Shown here one piece after another: positions 33,197 through 40,922 of a DNA stretch of 41,060 nt. This DNA comes from Dethiosulfatibacter sp. Lineage in GTDB: Bacteria; Bacillota_A; Clostridia; Tissierellales; Dethiosulfatibacteraceae. How positions within the stretch are numbered: the first letter of the stretch is position 1; every line of letters starts with the position of its first letter. The position numbers were made by a program, and so were the translations under genes. The stretch spans positions 1 through 41,060 of the forward strand of contig JAHRFV010000208.1 of assembly GCA_019084435.1 (NCBI GenBank), in the 5' to 3' direction. The notes under the pieces were generated by a model. That model did no database searches and was not told the origin of the DNA. It saw nothing but the letters and a program-made list of their open reading frames with translations.

Positions 33197-33212
33197 TGCA
33201 CAATGTTGTGCA
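33197..33212. promoter_or_regulatory. Dyad at the transcript start, probable operator
   Basis: TGCACAA-TG-TTGTGCA is a perfect 7-2-7 inverted repeat placed 5-20 bases after the -10 element and touching the AAGGAGG ribosome site. The position is classic for a repressor site; as RNA it would also be a small hairpin. No linked regulator gene is present in this operon. Confidence 0.55.
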
Positions 33213-33223
33213 AGGAGGCAGAT

Positions 33224-34174
33224 ATGGTAGGATATGAAGATATCATTAAATCAAAAGAAAGAATCGGGAAATATATTTCTGAAACACCTTTGGACTATTC
33301 AATTGGATTAAGCGATGAAAGTACAAAGGTTTTTCTTAAACTTGAAAGCCAACAAAAACAAAAGGCTTTTAAAGTCAGGGGTGCTTTGAGCAAGCTGTCA
33401 TCCTTGACCGATGAAGAAAAAACCAAAGGCGTTGTGGCAGTTTCCTCGGGCAATCATGGTGCTGGTGTGAGCTATGCTGCCTATTTATTAGGCATTAAGA
33501 ATGCAAAGGTTTTTGTTCCGGAGACAGCACCAAAGTCAAAGGTCGACAGAATCAGCTATTATGGTGCTGACGTAGTACAGGTTGGACGCAATTATGATGA
33601 GGCACACGCTATTGCGATGAAAGAAATGAAAAAATATGAAATGACTTATATCGATTCATGCTCTGATGAACAACTTATTGCAGGGCAAGGTACAGTTGGC
33701 CTGGAGATTATGAGACAGAACCCGGGTATAGATATTATTTTGGTTCCTATAGGCGGCGGTGGTCTTATTACGGGCGTTAGCATTGCTGCAAAACATATGA
33801 AACCTAATGTCAGAATAGTTGGTGTGCAGACAGCAGCTTGTCCGGCAATGGTTAAATCTTTAGAGGATAATACATTGTATGAGGAGTTCCCATCCGAAGA
33901 AAGTATTTGCGATGCTTTAATCGGAGGTGTTACGGAAATCCCCTTCAAAATGGCGAAAGAATGTATAGATGATATATTGGTGGTACAAGAGACAACTATC
34001 AGGTGTGCAACAGGATATCTTTTGACAGAAGAAAAGGTTGTAGCTGAGCCTTCTGGGGCTATCGGTGTTGCTGCATTGATGGAAAATCCCGAGTACTTTA
34101 AAGGGAAACAGGTGGCAATCGTCATAACAGGTGGCAATCTTGATGGGTCTTTAATGAGAGAATTGTTGACTTGA
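33224..34174 (+). CDS. Threonine dehydratase-like PLP enzyme (IlvA/EutB type)
   Basis: Fold-type II PLP enzyme, 316 residues, without the C-terminal regulatory (ACT) domain of biosynthetic IlvA. PLP lysine in QKAFKVRGAL (Lys50), SSGNHGAGVSYAA and the phosphate loop PIGGGGLITG are clear. It resembles catabolic threonine/serine dehydratase and EutB, the hydroxyectoine-utilisation dehydratase. The frame can be opened at 33,143, but AAGGAGG is positioned for the ATG at 33,224. Followed at once by an ornithine-cyclodeaminase-like gene, the same pairing as eutB-eutC. Substrate probably a hydroxy or amino-substituted amino acid (inference). Confidence 0.85.
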   Translation: MVGYEDIIKSKERIGKYISETPLDYSIGLSDESTKVFLKLESQQKQKAFKVRGALSKLSSLTDEEKTKGVVAVSSGNHGAGVSYAAYLLGIKNAKVFVPETAPKSKVDRISYYGADVVQVGRNYDEAHAIAMKEMKKYEMTYIDSCSDEQLIAGQGTVGLEIMRQNPGIDIILVPIGGGGLITGVSIAAKHMKPNVRIVGVQTAACPAMVKSLEDNTLYEEFPSEESICDALIGGVTEIPFKMAKECIDDILVVQETTIRCATGYLLTEEKVVAEPSGAIGVAALMENPEYFKGKQVAIVITGGNLDGSLMRELLT

Positions 34175-34188
34175 TAAAGGAGTATAAA

Positions 34189-35244
34189 ATGAATAAAATA
34201 AGAGTTATCAGCAAGAAAGATATTGAAACACATCTGAATATGCTTGACGCCGTTAGAGCGGTTGAAGAAACATACATATTGAATGCAGAAAAAGAGATTG
34301 TTCTGTTTGATACAGTATTCTATGATTTCGAAGAAGGCAAGGCGGATATGGACATTAAATCCGGAACCATTGATAAAGCTGGGATTTTTGGATTCAAGTT
34401 GATGTCATGGTTTGGAGACAATGCCCAAAAGGGTATGGACACGTTGGTTGGCAACATAATGCTTTATGATAGAAAAACAGGGTCACCAATAGCATTGCTT
34501 GATGGTGCGTCCATCACTGGGATGAGAACCGGAGCTGCAGGAGGAATTGGAACTAAGTATCTGGCAAGACAAGATTCCACGGAAATTTTAATGGTGGGAG
34601 CAGGTAACCAGGCACCTTATCAAATTGCTGCTCATTTGATGCTCATGGATGGTATAAAACGAGTTAATATCTATGATGCGATGAGTTATGATAGTGCGGT
34701 GAAATTCTGCGAGACCATAAAAGAGAGACTCTTCAATGATTTCTTGTCCAGGTTTGCAAATGGTTCTGATCTTTATAATGAATTGACGAAAAAGTATGAT
34801 ATAGTGTTTAATCCTGTTTCTGATATCGAGAGTGCAGTAAAGAATGCAGACATTATTATCACAGCTACACCTTCCAGAGAACCTATGATTATGAAAGAAT
34901 GGTTAAAACCAGGTACACACCTGACTTGTATGGGAGCAGACATGGTTGGGAAACAGGAAATAGATGAGAATATATTTGCAGTTGCAAGAGTGTTTGCAGA
35001 CGATATTGAGAAAACATCCAAGACAGGAGAAATGGAAATCCCTATTAAGAAAGGAGTATTCTCCAAGGATGACATTATTTGCGAGATTGGGAAAGTAATT
35101 AACGGTGAAAATCCGGGAAGACTTTCAGAAAGTGAAATAACACTATTTGACGCAAGTGGACTAGCGGCTCAGGACTTGATCACAGCAAAAGAACTGTTGT
35201 CCAAAGCTAATCAGGATAACTTTGGTGTTGTAATTGAACTATAA
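34189..35244 (+). CDS. Ornithine cyclodeaminase / mu-crystallin family protein (EutC-like)
   Basis: NAD(P)-dependent enzyme of 351 residues. The substrate-binding half shows DIKSGTIDKAGIFGFKLMSW and LLDGASITGMRTGAAGGIGTKYLAR, the Rossmann half MVGAGNQAPYQIAAHLML, and later IIITATPSREPMI and LTCMGADMVGKQEID. Family members are ornithine cyclodeaminase, alanine dehydrogenase, ketimine reductase and EutC of ectoine degradation. The start at 34,189 follows AAAGGAG. The protein is slightly longer than the usual 320-330, with an insert of about 25 residues after the Rossmann motif (the IKERLFNDFLSRFANGSDLYNEL segment). Confidence 0.85.
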   Translation: MNKIRVISKKDIETHLNMLDAVRAVEETYILNAEKEIVLFDTVFYDFEEGKADMDIKSGTIDKAGIFGFKLMSWFGDNAQKGMDTLVGNIMLYDRKTGSPIALLDGASITGMRTGAAGGIGTKYLARQDSTEILMVGAGNQAPYQIAAHLMLMDGIKRVNIYDAMSYDSAVKFCETIKERLFNDFLSRFANGSDLYNELTKKYDIVFNPVSDIESAVKNADIIITATPSREPMIMKEWLKPGTHLTCMGADMVGKQEIDENIFAVARVFADDIEKTSKTGEMEIPIKKGVFSKDDIICEIGKVINGENPGRLSESEITLFDASGLAAQDLITAKELLSKANQDNFGVVIEL

Positions 35245-35259
35245 AAAGGAGTGAGATGG

Positions 35260-36459
35260 ATGACATCAACAAAAATAGAATTGCTGTGTGAACAGTATTA
35301 TGAAAAGGTTGTGGATCTTAGGCATCAGTTTCACATGAATCCTGAACTCGGACATGAAGAGTACGAAACATCAAAAAAAGTTGCCGAGATTCTAAAAGCC
35401 TTAAATTTCGAAGTCACAGAAAACATTGAAAAAACTGGTATGGTAGCACTGCTGAAGGGCAAGTATCCTGGAAAAACCCTAATGCTTAGAGCTGATATGG
35501 ATGCCTTGCCGATACAGGAAACCACTGGACTTGAATATGCGTCAAAAATAAAAGGGAAAATGCATGCATGCGGTCATGATGGACACACAGCTAATCTTTT
35601 GGGTGTTGCGATGATTCTGAGTCAAATGAGAGATGAACTGCACGGAACTGTTAAATTTGTTTTCCAGCCGGATGAGGAGTATGATAGTGGCGCTAAAGCA
35701 ATGATTAATCTAGGTGTGCTTGAAAATCCAACAGTTGATGCAGCCATTGGACTTCATTTTTGGGGCTCTGTTTCGGAAGGTGAAGTACATATAAAAGGTG
35801 GACCCTTTATGGCAGCACCTGATAAGTTCATCTTTAAAGTTATCGGAAAAGGGGGCCATGCTGCTATGCCTCATCTATGTATAGACCCGATTATGATAAC
35901 GGTTCAAGCTATCAACAATATGCAGTCTATTATCAGCAGAAAAAAGAATCCATTTAATCCTGCAGTGGTTTCTTATTGTTCTTTAAATGCTATTAGTGAG
36001 TATAATACCATTCCTGATGAGGTCGAGGTAAGCGGTACAATAAGAACATTTGATACGAAACTCAGAAGTTGGATAATCAGAGAGATGGAAGAAACATTAA
36101 AAGGTATAACACACTCACAAGGTGCTGACTACGAGTTTATCATAGCTGAGGATTTTGCATTGCCACCTGTTGTCAATGATTATTCTCTTGCAGAACTGGT
36201 AAAAAAAGCAGCTAAAAAAGTATTGAACCAAGAACAAGTCATAGAACCTAAAGAACCTTCTATGGGTGCGGAGGATTTTGCATTCTTTTCAGAGGAAGTA
36301 CCTTCTTGCTTTTTCTTTGTAGGCATAGCTCCTGAAGGGACAGAGGTGGTTCATCACAGCCCTGAGTTTCAATGGAATGATCAAAATTTAAAAATTTCTA
36401 TGTTAGTCATGTCTCAAGCAGCTCTCGACTACTTGACGGAGGAATCAATTGATTATTAA
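35260..36459 (+). CDS. M20D amidohydrolase (hippurate hydrolase/IAA-amino acid hydrolase type)
   Basis: Predicted aminoacylase-like metallohydrolase, 399 residues. Typical M20D motifs: RADMDALPIQE, MHACGHDGH (Cys104, His106), QPDEEYDSGA (Glu139-140), GLHFW (His166), GKGGHAAMPHLCIDP in the dimerisation domain and MGAEDFAFF near the C-terminus. AAAAGGAG is spaced for the ATG at 35,260 rather than for the GTG at 35,251. The enzyme would remove an acyl group from an N-acyl amino acid. Its 3' end overlaps the AEC permease gene by 11 bases. It fills the place that EutD/EutE occupy in ectoine clusters, hinting at an N-acylated diamino acid as substrate (inference). Confidence 0.88.
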   Translation: MTSTKIELLCEQYYEKVVDLRHQFHMNPELGHEEYETSKKVAEILKALNFEVTENIEKTGMVALLKGKYPGKTLMLRADMDALPIQETTGLEYASKIKGKMHACGHDGHTANLLGVAMILSQMRDELHGTVKFVFQPDEEYDSGAKAMINLGVLENPTVDAAIGLHFWGSVSEGEVHIKGGPFMAAPDKFIFKVIGKGGHAAMPHLCIDPIMITVQAINNMQSIISRKKNPFNPAVVSYCSLNAISEYNTIPDEVEVSGTIRTFDTKLRSWIIREMEETLKGITHSQGADYEFIIAEDFALPPVVNDYSLAELVKKAAKKVLNQEQVIEPKEPSMGAEDFAFFSEEVPSCFFFVGIAPEGTEVVHHSPEFQWNDQNLKISMLVMSQAALDYLTEESIDY

Positions 36460-37384
36460 GTCTCTGGAAACAGTATTTATTATGATCATAATGATAGGTG
36501 TTGGTTGGCTCATGTCTTACGTGGGATGGTTAAATACTGAAGGCAAACGGTTCATCCATAAGTTTATCATCAACATCTCAATACCTGCACTGACCCTGAC
36601 AAACTTTTTTCAAATGTTTCCCAAGGAGATGATAGGTGAAACCATACGATTCGTTTTCATAGGAGTTCTATCGATGATTGTGGTATTTGTTCTATCGGAG
36701 ATAGTTTCCAAAGTCATTAAACTTGAAAAAATCAAATCCGGCAGTTTTGTCTCCATGTCATCTGTCTCAAACAGCTTATTTTTTGGTATGCCTATTGTAC
36801 TGAGCCTTTTTGGTGATATCAGTCTACCATACATCTTGTTTTATTACATAGCCAACTCATTTTTCTTTTGGGGCATTTGCGCACCAAGAATTATGAGAGA
36901 TGGAAATATGAAGACGGTCAGAATTTCAGATAATATTAGAAAAATATTCAATGCCCCATTTGTGGCTTTGATTCTCTCTATCCTGTTATTGTCTGTAGAC
37001 TTGAAGCCTCCAGCCTTGGTATTGACAGTGGCAAGTTATCTGGGAAGACCTGTAACGCCATTGGCAGCAATTTTTGTTGGAAGAATAATTTATGAAATAG
37101 ACTTCAAGAAATATAAGTTTGAAAAATCCATATTTGGCGTTTTGTTTTTAAGGTTTATCGCATCACCGGCAGTCATGTTTTTAATGACAAGATTGTTTCA
37201 ATTGGACAAACTATCCACCCAAGTGATGGTGATTATGGCTGCTATGCCAGCAATGGTACAAACCTCTCTGGTGTCAGAGATGTATGGTACAGATTCCAAG
37301 TACGTCGCTTTTGCAATTTCCTTGACAACAGTTATGGGCTTGTTTTTCATTCCATTTTATATGTTTATTCTTAATTATTTGTAA
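36449..37384 (+). CDS. AEC-family (auxin efflux carrier-like) permease
   Basis: Membrane transporter of 311 residues with about ten helices, Mem_trans family. Recognisable features are the early GVGWLMSYVGWLNTEGKR segment, the SMSSVSNSLFFGMPIVLSLFG half-repeat near residue 105 and AAMPAMVQTSLVSEMYG near 280. Bacterial members export or import carboxylic and amino acids (for example malate permease). The start is a TTG at 36,449, six bases after GGAGG and within the end of the M20D gene, so translation is coupled. It is the likely transporter for this catabolic operon. Confidence 0.83.
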   Translation: MIIKSLETVFIMIIMIGVGWLMSYVGWLNTEGKRFIHKFIINISIPALTLTNFFQMFPKEMIGETIRFVFIGVLSMIVVFVLSEIVSKVIKLEKIKSGSFVSMSSVSNSLFFGMPIVLSLFGDISLPYILFYYIANSFFFWGICAPRIMRDGNMKTVRISDNIRKIFNAPFVALILSILLLSVDLKPPALVLTVASYLGRPVTPLAAIFVGRIIYEIDFKKYKFEKSIFGVLFLRFIASPAVMFLMTRLFQLDKLSTQVMVIMAAMPAMVQTSLVSEMYGTDSKYVAFAISLTTVMGLFFIPFYMFILNYL

Positions 37385-37406
37385 TGAACCCAAGAACCCT
37401 GTTGAT
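37385..37406 (+). repeat. Short repeat, related inverted copy at 21,917-21,937
   Basis: Twenty-two bases directly after the AEC stop match the reverse complement of 21,917-21,937 with only one extra C. Both copies follow immediately on a stop codon in an intergenic gap. No other copy was noticed in this window. Confidence 0.5.
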
Positions 37407-37457
37407 AAAAATTAACGGAATTTGCTCGTAATCATATCTAGTATTAGATTTTGAATA

Positions 37458-37470
37458 GACACTATGTGTC
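37458..37470. promoter_or_regulatory. Dyad upstream of the BKACE gene, possible operator
   Basis: GACAC-TAT-GTGTC, a perfect 5-3-5 inverted repeat, lies 20 bases ahead of the BKACE start. A weak promoter TTGCTC (37,422-37,427), 17 bases, TAGATT (37,445-37,450) stands just upstream, so the BKACE gene may have its own regulated start. Confidence 0.4.
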
Positions 37471-37490
37471 AATAAGTGGAGGTAAATAAT

Positions 37491-38411
37491 ATGAAAAAAA
37501 CAATTATCACTGCAGCCATTACAGGAGGTATCCATACACCGGGTATGAGCGAGTATCTGCCTATCACGCCTGACCAGATTATAGCTGATGCCTTAACTGC
37601 CTACAGAGCAGGCGCGGCAGTAGTCCACATTCATGCCAGAAATCCAGAGAATGGCAAACCAACATCTGATATTGATCTATTCGTCAAGATTGCAAAAGGC
37701 ATCAAAGAGCAATCGGACCTAGTGGTTTGTGTGACAACAGGAGGGGGTCTGGGAATGACCATCGAGGAAAGACTTAAACCAGTCACAGTCCTTAAGCCTG
37801 AACTGGCATCATGTAACTCTGGATCTATCAATTTTGTTCTTGCACCAGCAGCTATAAGGCTTAAGCCAAAATACGATTGGGAAATTCCTTATCTTGAATC
37901 TACTGAAGACCTAATTTTTTCCAATACTTTCAAAGGTATCAAAACCTACGTTGAGACTATGTATGCCAATGGCACCATACCTGAGTTTGAGGTGTATGAT
38001 ATAGGCATGATCAACAATCTTGCTTATTTCAAGGAAGTTGGTTTGCTGACCAAACCGATATACCTTCAATTTGTCATGGGCATCCTGGGAGGTATACCGG
38101 CAGAAACAGACAATCTCACCTTCATGGTGAAAAAAGCCAAGCAGCAATTGGGAGATATGTTCGAGTGGTCTGTTGCTGCAGCAGGTAAAAACCAATTCTA
38201 CATGACCAGTGCTGCATTATCTATGGGTGGGCATGTGAGAGTCGGTTTGGAAGATAACGTCTATCTAAAGCCGAGGGTCCTTGCCAAAAACAGCGGCGAG
38301 CAAGTCACTCAGATCAGACAGATCATTGAAGCGGTCGGTGGAGAAGTAGCTACAGCAGATGAAGCAAGAGAGATATTGAGCTTGAAGGGAAAGGATAAAG
38401 TGGGTTATTAG
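37491..38411 (+). CDS. Beta-keto acid cleavage enzyme (BKACE, DUF849; Kce-like)
   Basis: TIM-barrel enzyme of 306 residues of the family of 3-keto-5-aminohexanoate cleavage enzyme from lysine fermentation. The zinc ligands His46 and His48 fall in VVHIHARNPENGKPT, at the same numbering as in Kce, and the glutamate ligand region is HVRVGLEDN (Glu254). The reaction type is beta-keto acid plus acetyl-CoA to acetoacetate plus a new CoA ester; the substrate varies within the family. It is about 30 residues longer than Kce. ATG at 37,491 with GGAGGT. No other lysine-fermentation gene is present, so a product of the upstream dehydratase/cyclodeaminase route is a likelier substrate than ketoaminohexanoate (inference). 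Confidence 0.88.
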   Translation: MKKTIITAAITGGIHTPGMSEYLPITPDQIIADALTAYRAGAAVVHIHARNPENGKPTSDIDLFVKIAKGIKEQSDLVVCVTTGGGLGMTIEERLKPVTVLKPELASCNSGSINFVLAPAAIRLKPKYDWEIPYLESTEDLIFSNTFKGIKTYVETMYANGTIPEFEVYDIGMINNLAYFKEVGLLTKPIYLQFVMGILGGIPAETDNLTFMVKKAKQQLGDMFEWSVAAAGKNQFYMTSAALSMGGHVRVGLEDNVYLKPRVLAKNSGEQVTQIRQIIEAVGGEVATADEAREILSLKGKDKVGY

Positions 38412-38430
38412 AGATTGATATACAATACAG

Positions 38431-38463
38431 CAAGGCTGAGTCAGAGACTTAGCCTTGTTTATT
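38431..38463. terminator. Terminator behind the BKACE gene
   Basis: CAAGGCTGAGT and ACTTAGCCTTG form an 11-bp stem with one G-U pair and a five-base loop, followed by TTTATTTTTT. The stop codon of the convergent membrane-protein gene (38,459-38,461) lies in the T-rich tail, so it may end both transcripts. Confidence 0.88.
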
Positions 38464-39013
38464 TTTTCTTAAATTCCATCAGGAGTTTGCAATAGATCAG
38501 TCTAACAAGACCTGCAAGTATGAGTCCAAAGCTAATATAAATAAAAATCCATTTCAGCAATGTAAAAATTGGTGTTATCGTTGCTATAAATCCGGTATCT
38601 AGAGGATAACGGAACATGACATAAGAGGCTCCAAGGTTCTCCAGAAAATCAAAAAAAACACCCAAGAAAGGAATCAGATGGAGAGAGCTATTAAATAAGA
38701 AAGTCATCATTGTTACGAGAAAGAACAAATATACAATTGGCCAGACGATGTCAAAACTGAAGCGACTTCTAATATAATAAGCCCTTCCTGCTTCGCCATA
38801 GGATTCGGCAATATCATAAAGTTTCTGTGATGTGTAGAAAAAAGAAGTGTCCGGTGAGATATTTGTACCAGTAATCTCTTTTGTCGTCTCTGACACATTA
38901 GGCAACACAGCTATCATAAACAATGTAAATATTATTAATGAAATCACTAGATATGTAGTTTTGTATTTTCGATTCATCCATTCAGAAAAATCATTTACTC
39001 TCTTCACAAGCAT
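38459..39013 (-). CDS. Membrane protein of unknown function, four helices
   Basis: I do not recognise this 184-residue protein. It has a short basic N-terminus, a first helix at about 22-40, an outside-type loop of about 45 residues rich in polar and aromatic residues (TSFFYTSQKLYDIAESYGEAG), then three helices at about 88-108, 110-130 and 145-172, and a lysine-rich tail. The FDFLENLGASYVMFRYP segment before the last helix is distinctive. The ATG at 39,013 has AAGGAT upstream at long spacing; the GTG at 39,007 is an alternative. It stands alone on the minus strand between two plus-strand operons. Confidence 0.65.
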   Translation of the reverse strand: MLVKRVNDFSEWMNRKYKTTYLVISLIIFTLFMIAVLPNVSETTKEITGTNISPDTSFFYTSQKLYDIAESYGEAGRAYYIRSRFSFDIVWPIVYLFFLVTMMTFLFNSSLHLIPFLGVFFDFLENLGASYVMFRYPLDTGFIATITPIFTLLKWIFIYISFGLILAGLVRLIYCKLLMEFKKK

Positions 39014-39064
39014 AGGTGGTATCCTTTTATCATTTTGATTTGATTATACCACAATGGCATGTAA

Positions 39065-39127
39065 TTTGATTATATCATATAAAGAATTTTTATTGACAAG
39101 CAACTTTATCAATGAAATACTACTAAT
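39065..39127. promoter_or_regulatory. Divergent promoter region for the membrane protein and the aldolase operon
   Basis: A perfect -35 TTGACA (39,093-39,098) points toward the aldolase gene, with a weak -10 (TACTAC, 19-base spacing). Facing the membrane-protein gene, TTGTCA overlaps the same site, and two TATAATCAAA copies lie at 39,074-39,065 and 39,048-39,039 on the minus strand. The two starts probably share this stretch; exact boxes are uncertain. Confidence 0.4.
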
Positions 39128-39163
39128 ATAGCTAACAGGATAAACTTTAGAGGAGGAAACGAA

Positions 39164-39829
39164 GTGTCAGGTGTTTTAAACTATATGACTGAACAAGATG
39201 CAAGAAAGGCTATCTGTGAAATCGGTAAAAGACTATACTCAAAAAGCTTTGTTGCTGCCAATGACGGTAATATATCAGTAAGAACAGGTGAAGACGAGAT
39301 TATTTGTACACCAACAGGCCTGTCAAAAGGTTTCATGACTGAGGAAATGTTAGTGAAAATAAGGATGAATGGAGAAGTTGTAGAAGGTACTTTAAAGCCA
39401 TCCTCTGAAATCAAAATGCATCTAAGGGTTTACAAGGAGAATCAGCAGATTAGTGGTGTGGTGCATGCACATCCTCCTGTTGCTACAGCCTTTGCTGTGG
39501 CAGGAATAGAACTTCAACCTAATCTATTGCCTGAAGCAGTGGTGATGCTAGGAACAGTCCACGTTGCTCCATATGCGACACCGGGAACAGACGAAGTGCC
39601 CGAAGCGATAGCACCATATGTTAAAAAAAACAAGGCTGTACTGATGGCTAACCACGGTGTTTTGACATGGGGTGACAGTATTTATGAAGCATATTACAGA
39701 ATGGAATCACTAGAGCATTATGCTAAAATATCAATGTATGCAAAATACACAATTAGACATTTCAATCCATTGACTAATATTGAAATATCAAAGCTAAACA
39801 GAATTGAGGAAGAGGGGAGGAGGCTATGA
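39164..39829 (+). CDS. Class II aldolase (L-fuculose-phosphate aldolase-like; DHAP-shunt aldolase candidate)
   Basis: Zinc-dependent aldolase of the AraD/FucA type, 221 residues. GNISVRTG and TPTGLSKG bind the phosphate, [11 protein letters not shown] carries the catalytic Glu, and VHAHPP and [10 protein letters not shown] supply the His ligands. The start is a GTG at 39,164 after GAGGAGGA. It overlaps by four bases an MtnA-type isomerase. In the known DHAP shunt (Rhodospirillum, E. coli Ald2, Bacillus drdA) an aldolase of this family splits 5-deoxy- or 5-methylthioribulose-1-phosphate into DHAP and a short aldehyde, so this role is favoured over fuculose metabolism. Confidence 0.88.
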   Translation: MSGVLNYMTEQDARKAICEIGKRLYSKSFVAANDGNISVRTGEDEIICTPTGLSKGFMTEEMLVKIRMNGEVVEGTLKPSSEIKMHLRVYKENQQISGVVHAHPPVATAFAVAGIELQPNLLPEAVVMLGTVHVAPYATPGTDEVPEAIAPYVKKNKAVLMANHGVLTWGDSIYEAYYRMESLEHYAKISMYAKYTIRHFNPLTNIEISKLNRIEEEGRRL

Positions 39830-40887
39830 ATAAAGAAATATTGAAGATAATGGCATCAAGGTTGGACGATGAAAAGGGAGCAGTCATTATACTAGATCAA
39901 ACAGCGCTACCAAATGAAACGGTTTACAAAACCCATACAACAAAAGAATCGATATGGGAAGCCATCAACAAACTGGAAGTTAGAGGTGCGCCAGCTATTG
40001 GTATAGCAGCTGCTTATGGTATTTACGTGGTGATGAACCAAAGCTTTTCTATTGATTTCGATACTTTTTCAGAAGAGTTTCAATCGATTAAGGCATATCT
40101 TGCTTCTTCAAGACCAACAGCAGTCAATCTCTTCTGGGCACTAGACAGGATGGAGAATTGCCTAATCAAAAATAAAGATAAGCCTGTATCTGAAATCAAG
40201 CTGGCTTTGAGAGAGGAAGCAGAAACCATTAGACGAGAAGACGAGGAAGTATGTCGAATGATAGGTGAAAACGCGCTGAGCTTGTTAAAACCAGGAATGG
40301 GATTATTGACGCATTGTAATGCAGGAACAATCGCGACATCCAAATATGGTACTGCATTAGCACCAATCTATCTAGGCAAGGAAAGAGGATATGACTTTAG
40401 AGTGTTTGCTGATGAGACTAGACCATTATTGCAAGGAGCAAGACTTACAACCTGGGAATTGAACGAAGCAGGAGTGGATGTTACCCTCATATGTGATAAT
40501 ATGGCTTCCATTGTAATGAAAAATGGATGGATTGATGCTGTATTAGTGGGTTGTGATCGAGTTGCGGCAAATGGGGATTCAGCTAATAAAATCGGAACTT
40601 CAGGTGTAGCAATACTGGCAAAGGAGTATGGAATTCCATTTTATATCCACGCACCCTTATCAACTATAGACATGGAGACCAAGACAGGTGAAGGAATAGA
40701 AATAGAGCTCAGAAAAGGCGAGGAAATTTATGAATCTTGGTATGTGAAGCCCATGGCACCTAAGGGCATCAAAACATATAATCCAGCATTCGATGTGACT
40801 GATGCGAAATATATTACTGCTATTATCACTGAAAAAGGAATTGTATATCCACCCTATGAGAAATCATTGCAGGATATGTTTCGATAA
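39826..40887 (+). CDS. mtnA: S-methyl-5-thioribose-1-phosphate isomerase MtnA / 5-deoxyribose-1-phosphate isomerase
   Basis: Aldose-ketose isomerase of the eIF2B-like fold, 353 residues, the normal MtnA length. Conserved motifs: [13 protein letters not shown] (phosphate site), [17 protein letters not shown] with the catalytic Cys, [15 protein letters not shown] and [17 protein letters not shown] with the catalytic Asp. It is coupled to the class II aldolase through an ATGA overlap after a GGGAGGAGG ribosome site. The pair lacks a kinase or nucleoside phosphorylase within the window. Activity on 5-deoxyribose-1-phosphate (DrdI) is equally plausible. Confidence 0.92.
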   Translation: MNKEILKIMASRLDDEKGAVIILDQTALPNETVYKTHTTKESIWEAINKLEVRGAPAIGIAAAYGIYVVMNQSFSIDFDTFSEEFQSIKAYLASSRPTAVNLFWALDRMENCLIKNKDKPVSEIKLALREEAETIRREDEEVCRMIGENALSLLKPGMGLLTHCNAGTIATSKYGTALAPIYLGKERGYDFRVFADETRPLLQGARLTTWELNEAGVDVTLICDNMASIVMKNGWIDAVLVGCDRVAANGDSANKIGTSGVAILAKEYGIPFYIHAPLSTIDMETKTGEGIEIELRKGEEIYESWYVKPMAPKGIKTYNPAFDVTDAKYITAIITEKGIVYPPYEKSLQDMFR

Positions 40888-40918
40888 AAAAGGAGAATTC
40901 GATTTGAATTCTCCTTTT
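40886..40918 (+). terminator. Rho-independent terminator after mtnA
   Basis: GGAGAATTC (40,892-40,900) and GAATTCTCC (40,906-40,914) form a perfect 9-bp stem, extended by A/T pairs, with the loop GATTT and a TTTT tail. It ends four bases before the group II intron. Confidence 0.93.
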
Positions 40919-40922
40919 ACTA

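Noticed and set aside
33646..34233. 195-codon minus-strand frame
   Set aside because: Antisense to the dehydratase-like gene and its junction with the cyclodeaminase gene; both real genes have clear PLP/NAD motifs, the shadow has none.
38459..39013. Assigning a transport or signalling role to the four-helix membrane protein
   Set aside because: Hydrophobic segments are clear but no family motif is recognised, so it is left as unknown.
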